A stretch of DNA of 64,000 nt from Talpa occidentalis (GCF_014898055.3 NW_023603184.1:106196615-106260614); one strand, 5' to 3'; shown: positions 46,733 through 58,844, counted from the stretch's first letter. Numbers and translations are program-made. Notes: generated from the sequence alone by a model not told the origin.

Positions 46733-46821
46733 AGACTAAAATAGACTTTAAGAAACCTTCTTAAATATACCTTAAAGTGATACAATATTGTATGTCAACT
46801 ATATCTCAATAAAACTGGAAA
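46733..46821 (+). mobile_element. 89-bp L1 3' stub inside the MIR
   Basis: 'gatacaatattgtatgtcaa' followed by 'tatatctcaataaaactgg' is a known L1 3' terminus with its AATAAA. A short duplication, AAAGTCA, flanks it at 46726-46732 and 46822-46828, within the MIR. This fits an extremely 5'-truncated L1 insertion. Confidence 0.65.
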
Positions 46822-46843
46822 AAAGTCACACAGTCTACTACAG

Positions 46844-46884
46844 GTGTGTGTGCACATGCACACACACACATACACACACACACA
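46844..46884. repeat. 41-bp alternating purine-pyrimidine tract
   Basis: GT and CA arrays meet at 'gtgtgtgtgcacatgcacac', so the tract alternates throughout and part of it is self-complementary. It could form Z-DNA or a hairpin. Confidence 0.9.
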
Positions 46885-46985
46885 AAACCTTAATATTTTA
46901 TGAGCAGTAGGTGGCACAGCAGGGGCTCAAATCCAGGGCTGTCTCATTGTTGAGCTCAAGCTCAGTGACCTTGTTCTGTGAAGAA

Positions 46986-47589
46986 TGTTGACACCTCATC
47001 ATTTCTTGCGTGGATGCTAATCTATTCCTGGTCTAAGTCCAAGTTGTAAGGTCAAACTAAACCAAACTGCAGCACCTCTTTCAATCTAATTCAGCATAGG
47101 AAGAAGAAGCTGTCCCAAGTCATGAGAGACTCTCTGAGATTTAATCCAGCACTTGGAAATAGGGTCTTGACCAAGGGGATTTATCAAAGGATTCAGACCA
47201 GATGAGCTCTCAGGTTCGCTACAGCATGGACCTAATCCAGGGACTGTTAGAGGGGAACAGGTTATATCCAGCACCCACAATGATCCTCCTTTCAGGAATA
47301 GGGGCTAGACCCATCCCAGTCACTTTGCAGGGACATCCTGGCACAGGCAGGCTCTGTCTCCAACTCATAAAACTTAGGGGCCTACAGTCTTCACAAAGAC
47401 TCAGGAAAGGTTTTGTACCTGGGCACTATGATACATGACTTCCCAGACACTCAGTGGTCACCTGCCAAGAGAAATGGGTCGAGCAGCCAGAGCTCTAAGA
47501 TCAAGCCTTCACCTACCACAGTGAATTGTCAGCTAAAATAATCACTCAAATAGAGAAGCTCCTCCAAGTCATCAATTAAGAGCACATTA
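46986..47589. other. unassigned sequence
   Basis: No gene or named repeat. It includes 'ggaaatagggtcttgacc', which resembles a MaLR phrase, but the context does not support one. Confidence 0.3.
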
Positions 47590-48130
47590 TAAAGAACCTC
47601 TAAAAAAGTCAACATAGAGAAAGTAAACAAAAGATTAATATCCAACATTTATATGCAAGCAATACATCATTAATGATCATTATGGAGAACTTGCTTAGTT
47701 CAAATGAGGTTCCAGAAGACTGGAAGCGTTTCACTGAAGCACCAGTATTTATAATAGCCACCCTGGGGAACAGCAGGCCCATCAACTTGACATAGCTAAT
47801 ATGCAAGGTAATGGAAATAAGTAGAGGTGAAACAGAGCCACACGGACACTGAATTATCTTGGGAGCGAAACTCCATGCAAATAATTAGAGACTGCCCTGT
47901 TTATTAGCAGGCTAGAGAGGACAGTCCTCAGATACCTGAGGTCACATTTTCACTTACCATTTGAAAGTGGTACATCATGTTACCCTGCTGCTTGGAGTCA
48001 CAGCAAGGAACACACGATGCCATTGACAGGGGACAAACAGCTTCAATGAAATTTGAGGAAGGAATTTGTTTACAGGGTTCAGGAAGCTACTTGATGCTGG
48101 AGAGGGTGCTCTGAATTTTAGTTCCTGTCC
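47590..48130 (+). repeat. L3/CR1-like LINE relic
   Basis: Around 47709-47800 the translation reads VPEDWKRF, and shortly after SRPINLT. These are the paired motifs of CR1/L3-type reverse transcriptases, which usually read VPEDW...NYRPINLT. The sequence downstream to 48.1 kb has stops but may be the rest of the domain. L3/CR1 elements are among the oldest in mammals. Confidence 0.5.
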
Positions 48131-48649
48131 CAAGAGACTCACTGTGCACCATTTTTCAAGTCACTTATCTTTTATGTGTTTCCTTAACAATCAAATGTGG
48201 ATAAAATTGCTGAACCTCTCTCTTGACTTAGTTTGTGTAAAATAAAATATAAGGGCCTATTGGAAAATCGCTTTATAGAGCAGAATAAGACAGACGGGAA
48301 ATGCAAATGGCTTACTGAGCCCTGTGGCTGGGGTAGAGGATGGTAGGGGATGGGCAGGCACAGTGGAAATTCTGGAAACTAGCAAGACATGCCCTGTAAC
48401 ATGTAACTAGGTTCCAGCCTAGTTTTGGCCTGCAAGAAAGCAGACACATGCCATGGGTCCTTTTATTTTAAAGCAAAATAGCTTGTGTGAGAGTGTGTGT
48501 ATGTAAAATCACTATTTTAAATAGAGCAACTAAAACAATTTCTAAACTCTCTTCAAAGAGACAACATCCTCTTCATGAGCTATTAGTTTGCAACCTCTCC
48601 CTAATGGATCATGTGGTCTAAGAGCAACTGGGAATTTCTTTAGTTGATA
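48131..48649. other. unassigned sequence
   Basis: No gene or named repeat. Confidence 0.3.
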
Positions 48650-48740
48650 ATAATAACTGCTAATATTTATAGAACACTTACTATATATGTATGAATACAC
48701 CAGATACTCTTACTAAAGTTATATGAAGTCGTCCCAAGAA
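48650..48740 (-). repeat. MIR SINE fragment
   Basis: 'ctaatatttatagaacactt' and 'actatatatgtatgaataca' resemble the start of a reversed MIR; the rest is lost. Confidence 0.4.
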
Positions 48741-51700
48741 GCCCCGAGGGTGTAATGCAAAGGCACCTCCCCACTCAACTCTTCTTAGCAAAATTCTTTG
48801 CTGAGCCTGTTCCAAGGAAACATTTTCTCCAAGGATAGTAATTGCAGATAATGCCTGTATATGGCAACAGAGAATTTGCCCACACTTCCTCTCCTACGTT
48901 TACTTTTCTTTAGCTTACCCTTGACTCCTAGAGTCAGTCAACCAAATAAAGCTAACAATTCATTTTTATTTAACCGGGCAAAGCAGGGAGTGGCCAGGGA
49001 AGGCAATTTCTTAGCATGACATAAATATTAGCGCTGAACATGAAGTGGCAATTTCTATCCTGTGCCAACTTCAAATACAAGGTCACTGAGTCCAGAGACG
49101 GCACAAGGGTGCTTTATCTTCTTGTTACTGTAAGTGGAAGACTCCACCAGAAGTCTTTCATCCTGGAAAATAATATCTAGAGGGGGCCACCAAGTTCGAG
49201 AGAGATAATGCCAGGAAGGTCCAGGAATAAAGAGGATACCAACAGGAGAGGAGAAGGCCTCAAGGAGTATACTAAGAACATTTGAAAAGCAACATTCTTC
49301 GAGGGACAACTAGCAGAAAATGATCATTGTGATTTGCAATTGTTGGAAAACAACTAAGGATGAAGCTTAGTTGTTTCAGATCCCTTAAAGTGTTGAAGCA
49401 TACAGGACCCTGCATCTGTATCCCTACCCCTCCTATATTCCCATTTGCCACCCTTCTACTTTCTGGGTCTGACCATTTCCAGCATTCTCTTGCAGCATGG
49501 AGACGAGGGGATTCTAGGCAATAGAAAGCAGTTAAAAAAATCAGAAGGAGCTGGCAAAGGAAGGTCATAGTGCAGGGAAGTAAGACATGGAACCGTACCA
49601 AGGGTCAGTGTGTGGCACTCGGGTGATTCCGGTGCATACCAGTGACGTCCTTGCTCAGAAGAGAAAACAAAGTGGGCAACCCAGACGCAGAGGAGCCTGG
49701 TCCATATCCCCCCCGCCCTGGGGCTGGGGCCTGTGTCCCTTCTCTTCCCGTCACAGGTTGACCGTTTCCCCAAGGAAGCGAGGAATTAGAACAGGATGTA
49801 TGTAACCCCCAAGGGTATTTGAAACAAAAGCAAAGCAAGAAAAGAAACTTCCTTCACCAAAAGGACATTCATTCTGAGAAGCAAAGAGAGATCCCTTAAA
49901 ATGGCGTTCCCTTGGCCTGTGAGAGGGAACAAAGTCAGTGAATTCTCAGAAACGACAAAAGAAGTCTTGAGATTATCACAACTTGTAGGTACCCTTGATA
50001 TTACTCATGAAAAAGGAAATGGCAACCATTAGAAAATTCCCGAGAATAGGTTATGCTGGGTCAGACATGAGAATGGCGCAGGTTTTTTTGTTAATAAGTA
50101 ACACCCCTTCTTTCTGCACTGCCCAAATGCAGTCCCTGGAGCCTGTGTCTTAGGCCCTTTATACCACATTTGATCGTGTAAGTATTTATAGAACTTTGAT
50201 ATTTCTTTGAGGGGCCATGAAGAGAAGCCTTTTTTTTTTTTTTTTCCCTCTTCCTCATTAAGCAAAGACATCACATTTGCAAATGGGGCTGGTAGGGTCA
50301 GGACTGGTTTTCATCATTCCCAAAGCTCAGTAGGAAACGTAGGTCTGAGAGTTGATTCGAGCTCCTATCTAGTGCAGAAGCCAGTCCCCAGGAAGTAGCT
50401 CCTGTAAGACCTCTCCAGTATCAAAGTCAGGGCTTTTAGATAACTTGCAGCCCATGTCATGTCCAAATTTAGTGGTTCTGTGGAGAACTAAACCCAGTTT
50501 AATGAGGATTGCTTTGCAAGTGCCAAGTTTCACGCAACTTCCATTGGATTTAGAGAGAGGAGTAGAGGCCAGCCCAGAGCAAAATGAGCTGAGTCGGGCA
50601 AGGAGAAAATAGATTCAGAATCTAAAAAACAGGGCTCCTTGATGGGCTGAGGAACTGACACATGGAAAATGTAATGCATTATTGACAAACACGTATGCTG
50701 GCTGCAAAAATAATTAACACAAGCAGGAAAGAAATAGGAATGAAATGGAGCAGAAAGACTTTGAAAGATTGTGAAGTGGCCGCTGAAATTGCCAAGCTAA
50801 TGTCAGAGAGATGATTAAAATTTTCCAATAGAACAGGTGAATAGGTAGTTAGGAGAGTGTGATGTAAACTAAGAGAGAATGGATCATTACATGAATCTGC
50901 ACTGAGGTACTAATCAGCATTTTATGTGCAACTTCGCAGAGCACATTTTAGCAGATGGAGAAAGCTCTTAAAAGATGATAGCTAAACCCAGTCTGACAGC
51001 CTTTCTGTTCCATAATAACCATCCTTGGAATGGGTACTTTCTCCAAGTGAGCACTCAGACTGGTATCCCAGACATGTCAAATATGTTTGCAAGGTAAGGA
51101 TACCTGCAAAGCTCTAGGGCCAAGGGAGAGGAAGGAGAGGAGAGAGGGGGTTTAAGTCTTCCTAAACAGGGGTGCCTGGGTCAGCAGACTCAAAAGAGAT
51201 TCAGATGTAGATGCAGTAATCAGAGCGCAAAGGAAGTGAAGATGAAGGAGAAATTCCTCTGCAGGCCCAACTGTATGCATGCACACACATGCACACATTC
51301 TTGTCAAAACTGTATTGCTGCAATAACAAAAACAATTAGATGGTGGATCGTGGGTATGTTAAAAGAGAATAATTCTTCATGATCAGAATGACTTTTTCGC
51401 TCATTCAACAGAAAAGGACTCTTATTTTTTATTTGTTGGCAAAGCCAAATTAGAAAAAATATATATCTTTACGACTATAGGAGACAAATGAGTGATACCA
51501 AATATCACTAAAAATGCTATTAATCTACAGTGATATAAAATTACCATCTCAGCACAAAGAAAGCCTATATAATCTGAATTTCTCTAGCATCATAAAAACG
51601 AATGAGAAGCGAAATTGAGAGTAAGTATGCTTTTGAGATGCCGTTAAGAGTTACATGCATTGTTAACAAATGTGCCTAGACAGACTGGCGATTTACCTTG

Positions 51701-53399
51701 AGAAACAAATTTATAGAGACACAGAAGATTTGCAAATGAGACCAACTCATTGCCTGTTTGTTGGTTGATGACACCTTTGAGGATGTTACTCTCCCTTCTT
51801 AGATATCTAAATATACTGGTTAGTCACTAGCTTTATGGGTTCTATCTCCCTGTTCATTTGCTCATTTTCTGCACATTTCAAAATCCAAAAGTAGCTTGGG
51901 GTGTGGGGTAAGAGTATGAAAAGGAAGAGAAAACAGGCCAGGGGTTTCTTCACATTCCACTGGAGCTCAAGTGACCCCACTGGCTTACCAGTAAGGAACA
52001 CAAACCACTGCAGGCTCCAGCATTAGGGGGCCCACCACAAATCTGAATGAATTTGACCACCTGTTAGCCTTCTAACATCTCTTGCTTGGGTCAGGCATGT
52101 GGAAAATCTGCCCAATTCCAGCGTGTTTTACTAGCCTTGGCCAGAACTGGAGGCGGGTAACGACCAGGCAGTATCTGACAGAGTAGAGGACAGTGGCATT
52201 GGACTGTTTACTGGGTGGAAGGCTGATGAGGATATGGAAGAGGAAGGGGTGAGTAAGGCGAAATGACAGAGAGATGGGAGCAAGAGGGGAGTGAGTGTTT
52301 CCACTTCTTCCATATTATTTAAAAAAAGGCAACATCACACTTATACCACCACCATAGTGGAGAACTTTAGCAAAAGGACCTGTGACAGTTTTCAGCTGGT
52401 CTTAGGGAGGTGTGGGAACAGCATATAAGGAGGTAAGGCTTTACCAACTCACTCCCAGTAACCTCAGAGTGCAGCCAGCCCTAGAAAACTGCAAAGGGTC
52501 ATGGTCATGCCTCTTCCAGTTTTCACATTCAAGGTATCCCCATCAAAGGGGGGAATCCCATTTTACTGATGGGAAAATACAGCCACAGAGCATTACAGCC
52601 TCCTGCCCAGAGGCAGATAATTAGAACACGGTTCATCTAGAAATAAATTGAAGTCCCACTCCAATCCACTGTTCTTTCCTTGAACTTAACCAGCCACCTA
52701 TTCCCAACCTTCCTAGAGGTGGAGACACCAGGCCTGAGAGCAAGGGATCCTGAGCATGACCTTCTGAGTCCCAGCAGAAGTTTTCCAAGGACAGATTCCA
52801 GTTGTGACATCTGAAGTTTAAATGTATAGGGCACTCGACACGAAAAAAAATGTTAAATTAAGGCAAAATGAAGTGTGAAAGGGGAAAATGAATTTGAATA
52901 AGTGAAAACTGCATCAAATCAGAAATTTTCTAAAAGTGGCAAATATCACAAGTTTTTAAAAAATTCCAAAAAGTAACCATTTTCATTTATTAATTACAGT
53001 TCTATAGTGCTTGTTTCTCTATATTTTTGCCTTTGTACTCTTCACCTCTTTCTATGTTGATGATTTTGTAATATTTCTTATAAAGAGAATAGACAGAACC
53101 TCTAGCATGGTTCTCAAAATGTGTCTAGGATTGACATTTCCAGTACATGCTTAGGAACTACTTAGAGTGCTCCACACCCTGGGTCACTGCATTTAGTCCT
53201 AAAACAAGACTTCTCAAGATTTTAAGGAACTCATTTCCAATTGTGGAAGTCTATGAAACCAGTAGGGAAGATATTGTGATGTTGGAGAATTTCTTCTCAA
53301 TTAAGCCCAGAAATTTTGCATCTAAAGCCCTTCATATTTATGTCTAAAATTTACACCAAGTCTGAGCTTAGAAGGTTTCAATCATCTAGGATCTGTCTG
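48741..53399. other. 4.7 kb without gene or named repeat
   Basis: The opposing 72-109 codon frames at 49.3-49.8 kb have no domain. A run of 16 T lies at 50230-50245. 50.63-50.97 kb and 51.5-51.76 kb are non-repetitive with TAAT cores ('gcaaaaataattaacacaag') and could be regulatory. 'gtatgcatgcacacacatgc' is at about 51273. Confidence 0.3.
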
Positions 53400-53545
53400 A
53401 CCTGTTGACAAATATTTTAGCCTTTATATTAGTGCAGGTTTCCTCCTGGATTAGGTATGGGAGTGATGCTGTGATTGTATTTAGCTGGAAGGATATGAAA
53501 GCACCTATCACAGTGCCCTACATATGGTGCTTAATAAAATGTTAT
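53400..53545 (+). repeat. possible L2 LINE 3' end
   Basis: 'gaaagcacctatcacagtgc' followed by 'cctacatatggtgcttaata' fits the L2 ending before its AATAAA. Confidence 0.5.
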
Positions 53546-54539
53546 TTCCTTCCTATGGTTTCACAATATAGGCTCTTGAATTTTGCAGACTATATGTCTT
53601 TCATCTTTACTAAATGCTCCATTTATGCAACTTGAGTTCCTGCTGGAACCCTAGAGACCCCATTGTTTTAAAGTCCTTACTAATTCCTGACTTTTGCTTT
53701 ATCTTCTTCACCCACAGACCAAACCCTGAACTCTTGCTTCCACCCTCTAGAGCCTGTTTTGAGTGATGTTGACACTAATCCTTGAAACAAATGAGCTGAC
53801 ATGGCTAGAACATTTCTACATACAACTTTCGATGCTCAGTCTTCCTAGAAAGACTGGCTATCTCCCTTGAGGGGAGTGTGAGGCCTCATAATATATCCAT
53901 ACCTAACAACTTTTCTCCACTCACACTTCTCCAGGCTGCACAGATTTCTAATTTTAGGAGTGCCTGTAAGTACTTACAAATGCAATGGTCTGTGGCCAAG
54001 CTACCCATGTCCAAATCCTTATCTTTCACATGAATGCTTTAATGCATCAAAGTTTTCCAATAATCTATGAAGTACTTTCCCAGACTTCTTCCTAAGGTAT
54101 ATTGATTTTAGAGTCTGCAGTAGAGTTCATCTGCTTTTGGCTGTTGGATGTACATGGCTCATTCATTATTATTATTATTTAAATTTTGTGTGTGCTTCTA
54201 GAGGAGCAAGGGCTGGGGAGGAGTAAGCAGGTGAGGTTGGATTCTGGCTCAAAAGAACTTGAGGAAGAAGGAGTAACTGTCTGTCAGATCCTCAGCCTTA
54301 CTCTCAAGCTACAACAGTTCTTTTCCAATGTGAAAAGAGATGGATAGAAGTCAATGGGCAGGCCTGTCAGGAGGGGGAAGTGAACAGAATAGGCAGATTG
54401 CATCTGCAGAGCCCTCGGTATACAACGGCAAAGGGTACCATACCATAGCTTCCTTCAAATTGATGTGTTTCTAAACTTAAAGGACAAGGGGAATAAAGGC
54501 TTGTAGGGATTTCAACTTGAGCAGATAGGCCTGTGGCAT
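53546..54539. other. unassigned sequence
   Basis: No gene. An (ATT)n tract lies at about 54163-54178. Confidence 0.3.
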
Positions 54540-54740
54540 TAGCAGATTACCTGGAATTCTTTGAAGTCAAGGCGCTGCCTAAATTTTCCTTGCCGATAAG
54601 TGTTTTGTCCAGAGTCAGACCCATTTCCATTATTTGTGTAGCACAAACAGTTCCTTCAGTTTGCAGCAAGAACATTTTGAGTTGAAGTTATGCAAAAATC
54701 ATCGATCGATTCCTAACATGTATCCTCATAAGTAATAAAT
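54540..54740. promoter_or_regulatory. candidate conserved non-coding element
   Basis: Non-repetitive: 'gtcaaggcgctgcctaaatt', 'ttccttgccgataagtg', 'tccattatttgtgtagcaca' and a perfect palindrome ATCGATCGAT at 54701-54710. Several retained CpGs in CpG-poor DNA. Confidence 0.35.
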
Positions 54741-55125
54741 CCTTGCCAAGACTTAGAAGTAAAGAGACTGTTAAAAATAACTTGGCAATTGAAGTAAAAC
54801 TTAGAAAATAATTTCATCTAATCCACTAATCTTACTGAAGGTAGAACTGAGCCTAAGTTGCTCAAGTGATTATGTCAGAGAAAGCTAACAGCAAGCTACT
54901 ATTAATATCTAAGTGTTCTGACATTATCTTGAAGCCAAGACATGTTAGGATAATATTTGTACACCACACTGGAATAAACTGGAAGAGACTTGACTTGAAG
55001 ACATACACCTGTAAGGGCTAGGTAAAAATATTTATTACATTTGCTTTGTATTTTATTACTATGATAATAAAATGAAAATATATAACATTAGCAGTAATAT
55101 CAAATATTGAATTTGAATAAAAGCC
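54741..55125. other. unassigned AT-rich sequence
   Basis: No gene or named repeat. Confidence 0.3.
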
Positions 55126-55490
55126 TCAAAATAAAATCTTTCCCAAAATTTTTAATAAGAAAGTTGATCTTGCTTTCATGCACATAACTATTTTATACCA
55201 AGTTTTATGTTTGAAATGGCTACAAGCAAGTCCTGATCTAGTCTTTTTAATGATCTCTTCAAATTCTTGATAGTCACCATTGATGAGAAACTGTTTGCAC
55301 AAGTAGGTGATAAAAAATTTAAAGCCATTTTTTACAGCCATTCAAAAATTTACAGCAGTGGAAATTATCTTTATAGAATCTAAGAGCTCTTCTTTTTTAT
55401 TTTCTTTGACCGATGTAAATGTTGAAGTTTCTTTTGATAATAGAAATGGATTCCTAACTTCAGTCAAACTTTTTCATTACAGCCAGTTCA
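55126..55490 (-). pseudogene. coding-like minus-strand segment, unidentified
   Basis: The minus-strand frame stays open for 71 codons (55126-55341). In the same frame, past one TGA, it continues with codons reading TSVKENKKEELLDSIKIIS and ISTAVNF. The composition (many K, E, I, F and aromatic residues, as in TYLCKQFLINGDYQEFEEII) looks protein-like. I do not recognise the family. A retrocopy or a DNA-transposon protein remnant are both possible, and chance in AT-rich DNA is not excluded. Confidence 0.3.
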
Positions 55491-56215
55491 AAAAAAGGTC
55501 TGGCACAGGCAGAGCATGCCCCAGGTGCTGCTGCCCTTCCTGGTCCAGCCACTGACACGGACTCCTTGAAGGGGCACCCAAGTGAACATAACTGCTCCAA
55601 GTGTAGGAAAAAAGAGGTGCATGCTGTCCTCTGAGCTAGCCTTACATAGTCTAGCCTGCCCTCCCTATCTCCCCAGCTCTGTTCTCAACACAGGCTTGGG
55701 CTGCCCATCTGGTTCCTCTGGCCCCTGGAACAAGAAGTCTCTAGCATCCCTGCAACCCTCTTGCTCATGGGGACAGCAGTGTGTTCAGCAGTGTGCTCAG
55801 CTACAGAGAAAAAAAGCAGCTAGGAAAGAGTGCCAGACGGTACTGGCCATCTGCAGGGCCTATGGACCATGTGGTCAGAGCCCCGGAGGCTGTACTTGGC
55901 AAGTCAGGCCCAGAAGACCATCTCAGGACCTTAGTAACCCCAGGCCGCGTACAGCAGGGCTCACAGCTCCCAACACACCTGTGCCACCTGCATGGCCATC
56001 AGGAAGTCAGAGAAGTACAATGCCTGCCCAGGTCTGCAAGTGACAGACCAGGTCAGAACGGGATTATCCACCACTCAAGCTCACTTGTCTTCCCTTCCCC
56101 AGGATTATCTCCACGTAAGAGCTGATCAACATACTGTCCTTGTGGGTGGAGATAATGTCTCCCCAGTTCTACAGGCAGACCAGGAAATGTGGTCATTATA
56201 GTTTTTGTAACTAAT
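55491..56215. other. GC-richer unidentified segment, possible retrocopy
   Basis: Base composition shifts abruptly at about 55490 from AT-rich to clearly GC-richer and stays so to 56200. It ends near 'gtaactaataaatggcaatc', which has an AATAAA. Two overlapping plus-strand frames (153 and 114 codons) cover it, and neither shows a known domain. It could be the 3' part of a processed pseudogene or an LTR. No poly(A) tail or target duplication is seen. Confidence 0.3.
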
Positions 56216-56889
56216 AAATGGCAATCCTAGATATTCATATAATTAGTATCCAATTGAAATTTTATTTTACAAATAAATTAATAATACTAAATCCTGTTAT
56301 AGCCACTGTGAGCTCACCGGATACTGCCACCCTCTCCCCTCAAATATTCTATGTCAATGAGCTCTGCACCACTGACACTTTAAAAACAAACAGCACTATG
56401 GATAGAAAAATAAAAATCAAGTGATTTCTTTTACATTTTTTTAAACCAAACTCCATTCATTATCTCACTTTGCATGCACTTCATCCATTTCAATTCCCCT
56501 GGGCTGAGCAGTTTATGTTATAAAGAGCTGCAGCCTGCACTAAAAATGCCCTTCCTCCATCATTCTTTTAAAAAAGAAAAGCATTTTTTTTCTGTGCCTG
56601 GTCAGAAGTGCTGAGTGGACAGCCTAGTGACTGCTGTTTACACTGTGAGCAACTGCGACACAAATCAGCACCAAGTTTCTCTTGATTTCTGCCTGGAACA
56701 ATATTATCCTGCAGGGACCCACTCTGGGGGTGATATATCCCTTGCTGTCATAAGTATGTGCCTAAGAGAGCAATTTTAGCTTATCCGATGCTGCCAAAAA
56801 TAGTGGATGGTGATAGAGTCGGGTGGAGGCACCAGGTCATCATTCTGTTGTCATAACCCACCAGCAGCACACGTGTCAGTCCCTACTGT
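56216..56889. other. unassigned sequence
   Basis: No gene or named repeat. Confidence 0.3.
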
Positions 56890-56970
56890 GTGCAAAGCCA
56901 TGTGTTAAGTACTATTTGCTAAGTTTTTGTGCTATGTACTATGTGCTTAGTCTATGTGCTAAGTTCAGGA
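56890..56970. repeat. imperfect short-period repeat of a TGTGCTAAGT-like unit
   Basis: 'gtgttaagtactat', 'tgctaagttttt', 'gtgctatgtactat', 'gtgcttagtctat' and 'gtgctaagttca' follow one another with a period of 12-15 bases. Confidence 0.7.
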
Positions 56971-57135
56971 TAGATAAAATAATAAATATTTATTCACTAT
57001 TTCCTATATGCCAGACATTAACTCAAGTATGTTACTTGCAATATCAAGTTTTGCCATGACACAATGGAGATTTTATTTTATTATCCCAATTTTATTCATA
57101 AGCTTAATATTATTCCCAAGATTACAACACTTCTA
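56971..57135 (-). repeat. probable MIR SINE relic
   Basis: 'atatgccagacattaactca', 'cacaatggagattttatttt' and 'attatcccaattttattcat' follow a reversed MIR at high divergence. Confidence 0.45.
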
Positions 57136-57239
57136 TGATAAGTTTCTCCCTAATCACCTTATGTAATGCAAATAGTTTTTTCTCCATATCAGCTCCTTGT
57201 TTGTTTTCTTCATAATACTGCTCATAATTTATTTGTTCC

Positions 57240-57420
57240 TTTACTCTATCTTTTTTTTCCATCATCTCCCTTACTGGTATATTATGATCCACAAGGCTAA
57301 AGTTTATGTATCTTTTGTTTCACTGCCAAATAGTGTATTAGCGCACATAGAGTGATTTCAATACGTGTTTGATTGTTGAACAGATGAATGAGTGAGCAAA
57401 TGAGTAAAAGTGAAATGAAG
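57240..57420 (+). repeat. L2 LINE 3' end
   Basis: The phrases 'gatccacaaggctaaagttt', 'cactgccaaatagtgtatta' and 'ttgattgttgaacagatgaa' follow the L2 3' region and its TGAA-type terminus. Confidence 0.6.
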
Positions 57421-58844
57421 AAATGAAATATTTTACACAAGATCACAGAGCTACAGAGAGTTGGGATATTTAATATCTACACACTTAGCACATCTGCTCT
57501 CTCCTTATTCCCCTGTTGGGAATTTGAAATGTAACACTACAGAAGATGCAGGGGGTCTGTACCTGAGAAAAATGTTTTTTCTCAAGGATAGTGTGGAAAT
57601 ACTTCTTATTTTAAAACTCAATCAGTATTTCCCTAGCTGAATTTGTGTTGGAATTCCTGATAGATGTAGTGACCACACCACCCTTTCTTAGTCATCATTT
57701 TATTTCTTGTCTTCATTTTTCTTTGTGTTATCATTCTAAAGTGATGTAGTAGAATTTCCAGAAGACTATATCTTGGTTCTGTTTTCCTTCCAGTAGGGCT
57801 GGATCATCGTCAGGGCAAATATACAGTTGAAGAGAGATACCCTTCCTCCCCTCAACATCATCAAGATAGTTCATGGGTGTTGACAGTGGGAATTGGGCCA
57901 ACTAGACCTTTCAACTGATACAGAGGACCTGAAATATCTCCATGGCCTCATTAGTTTGTGCATTTAAATGAGTTCCTATTGACATAATTATCACAAATTT
58001 CTTCTCTTGATCCCACCCTGCAACGATCTTCCTATCAAGTTCTCCCATTGTATCACTACAAGTCCCCCAGTTGTGTCTCTTCTAGCTCATACACTCATTA
58101 ATCAAACTGGTCCCCAACAGCCCCCCACCTTGCACTCCCACTCTAGATGCTCCACTAAGACATTGCTGGAGAGAACCTCACCATAGCAGCAGTGATATGG
58201 CCATTATGAGAACAGCCATTTGCAGCACAGGTAATGGCTCCCTAAACCCTCAATCTTCCTCAAAGTCAGAAGGATGGACCCTACTTCTGTGCCATACATG
58301 GAAGTACACAAGAAGGGGTGTTCTAGAGACCAGGAAACAAATTCTCATGAAAACAGCCCCTCCAGCTTCTCCCCATCAGGTAATAACCCAGGGAATCAGC
58401 TGCGGGCAGAGGCTAAACCATATCTTGCATTCTGTATGTTTATGTGCCCCTCTCAACACCGTGCAAAGCAAAAACAAATAAAGAAACCACCACCTTTACC
58501 ATTACCAGCATACTCCCTCTTCTTGCTCCAAAAACAGAACTTCATGTAGATAGTTGTACAAAGTGGTATCCAGATAAGTCACTGGTACATATACTGGGAG
58601 ACACAGAACAGTCTCTCTCCTCTTCCACAAGCAACCAATTCCTGATCCTAGATCTGCCTTCTGAAGCATATTGCGCCACCAAGAGCTGATGGTCTAGGCG
58701 ACACGGCAGCTCCCAATATCCACGACTCCATAAGCCCTTGCTGGGGACTTCTGCATCCCGCTCACTCACTGTGACCTGTAAACACCAGACAACACACATC
58801 CCGTCCCTCCCTCCTCTCCCTGCTACATCAACAGTTCTGCATGT
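57421..58844. other. unassigned sequence
   Basis: No gene. The 81-94 codon frames at 58.2-58.8 kb overlap one another and have no domain. Confidence 0.3.

Larger units (their letters stand above)
46575..46985 (-). repeat. MIR SINE interrupted by an L1 stub and a CA repeat
   Basis: The left part reads 'ggccatgtgttacatacttg', 'ttctcatagcaacctatgtc' and 'gagagaaagtca'. The MIR then resumes at 'gtcacacagtctactac' (46825 on) and, after a CA-rich array, continues 'gtaggtggcacagcaggggc' and 'tcaaatccagggctgtctc'. This is one MIR split twice. Confidence 0.7.

Noticed and set aside
53105..53185. MER5/Charlie-type DNA transposon ('catggttctcaaaatgtgtc')
   Set aside because: Only the opening phrase fits. 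The rest does not follow the consensus closely enough.
55582..56043. 153-codon plus-strand frame, the longest here, as a real gene
   Set aside because: It overlaps a 114-codon frame in another phase, is low in recognisable protein features and has no start context. It is kept only as part of an unidentified segment.
55491..56215. CpG island promoter
   Set aside because: GC is raised but CpGs are few, so it does not qualify.
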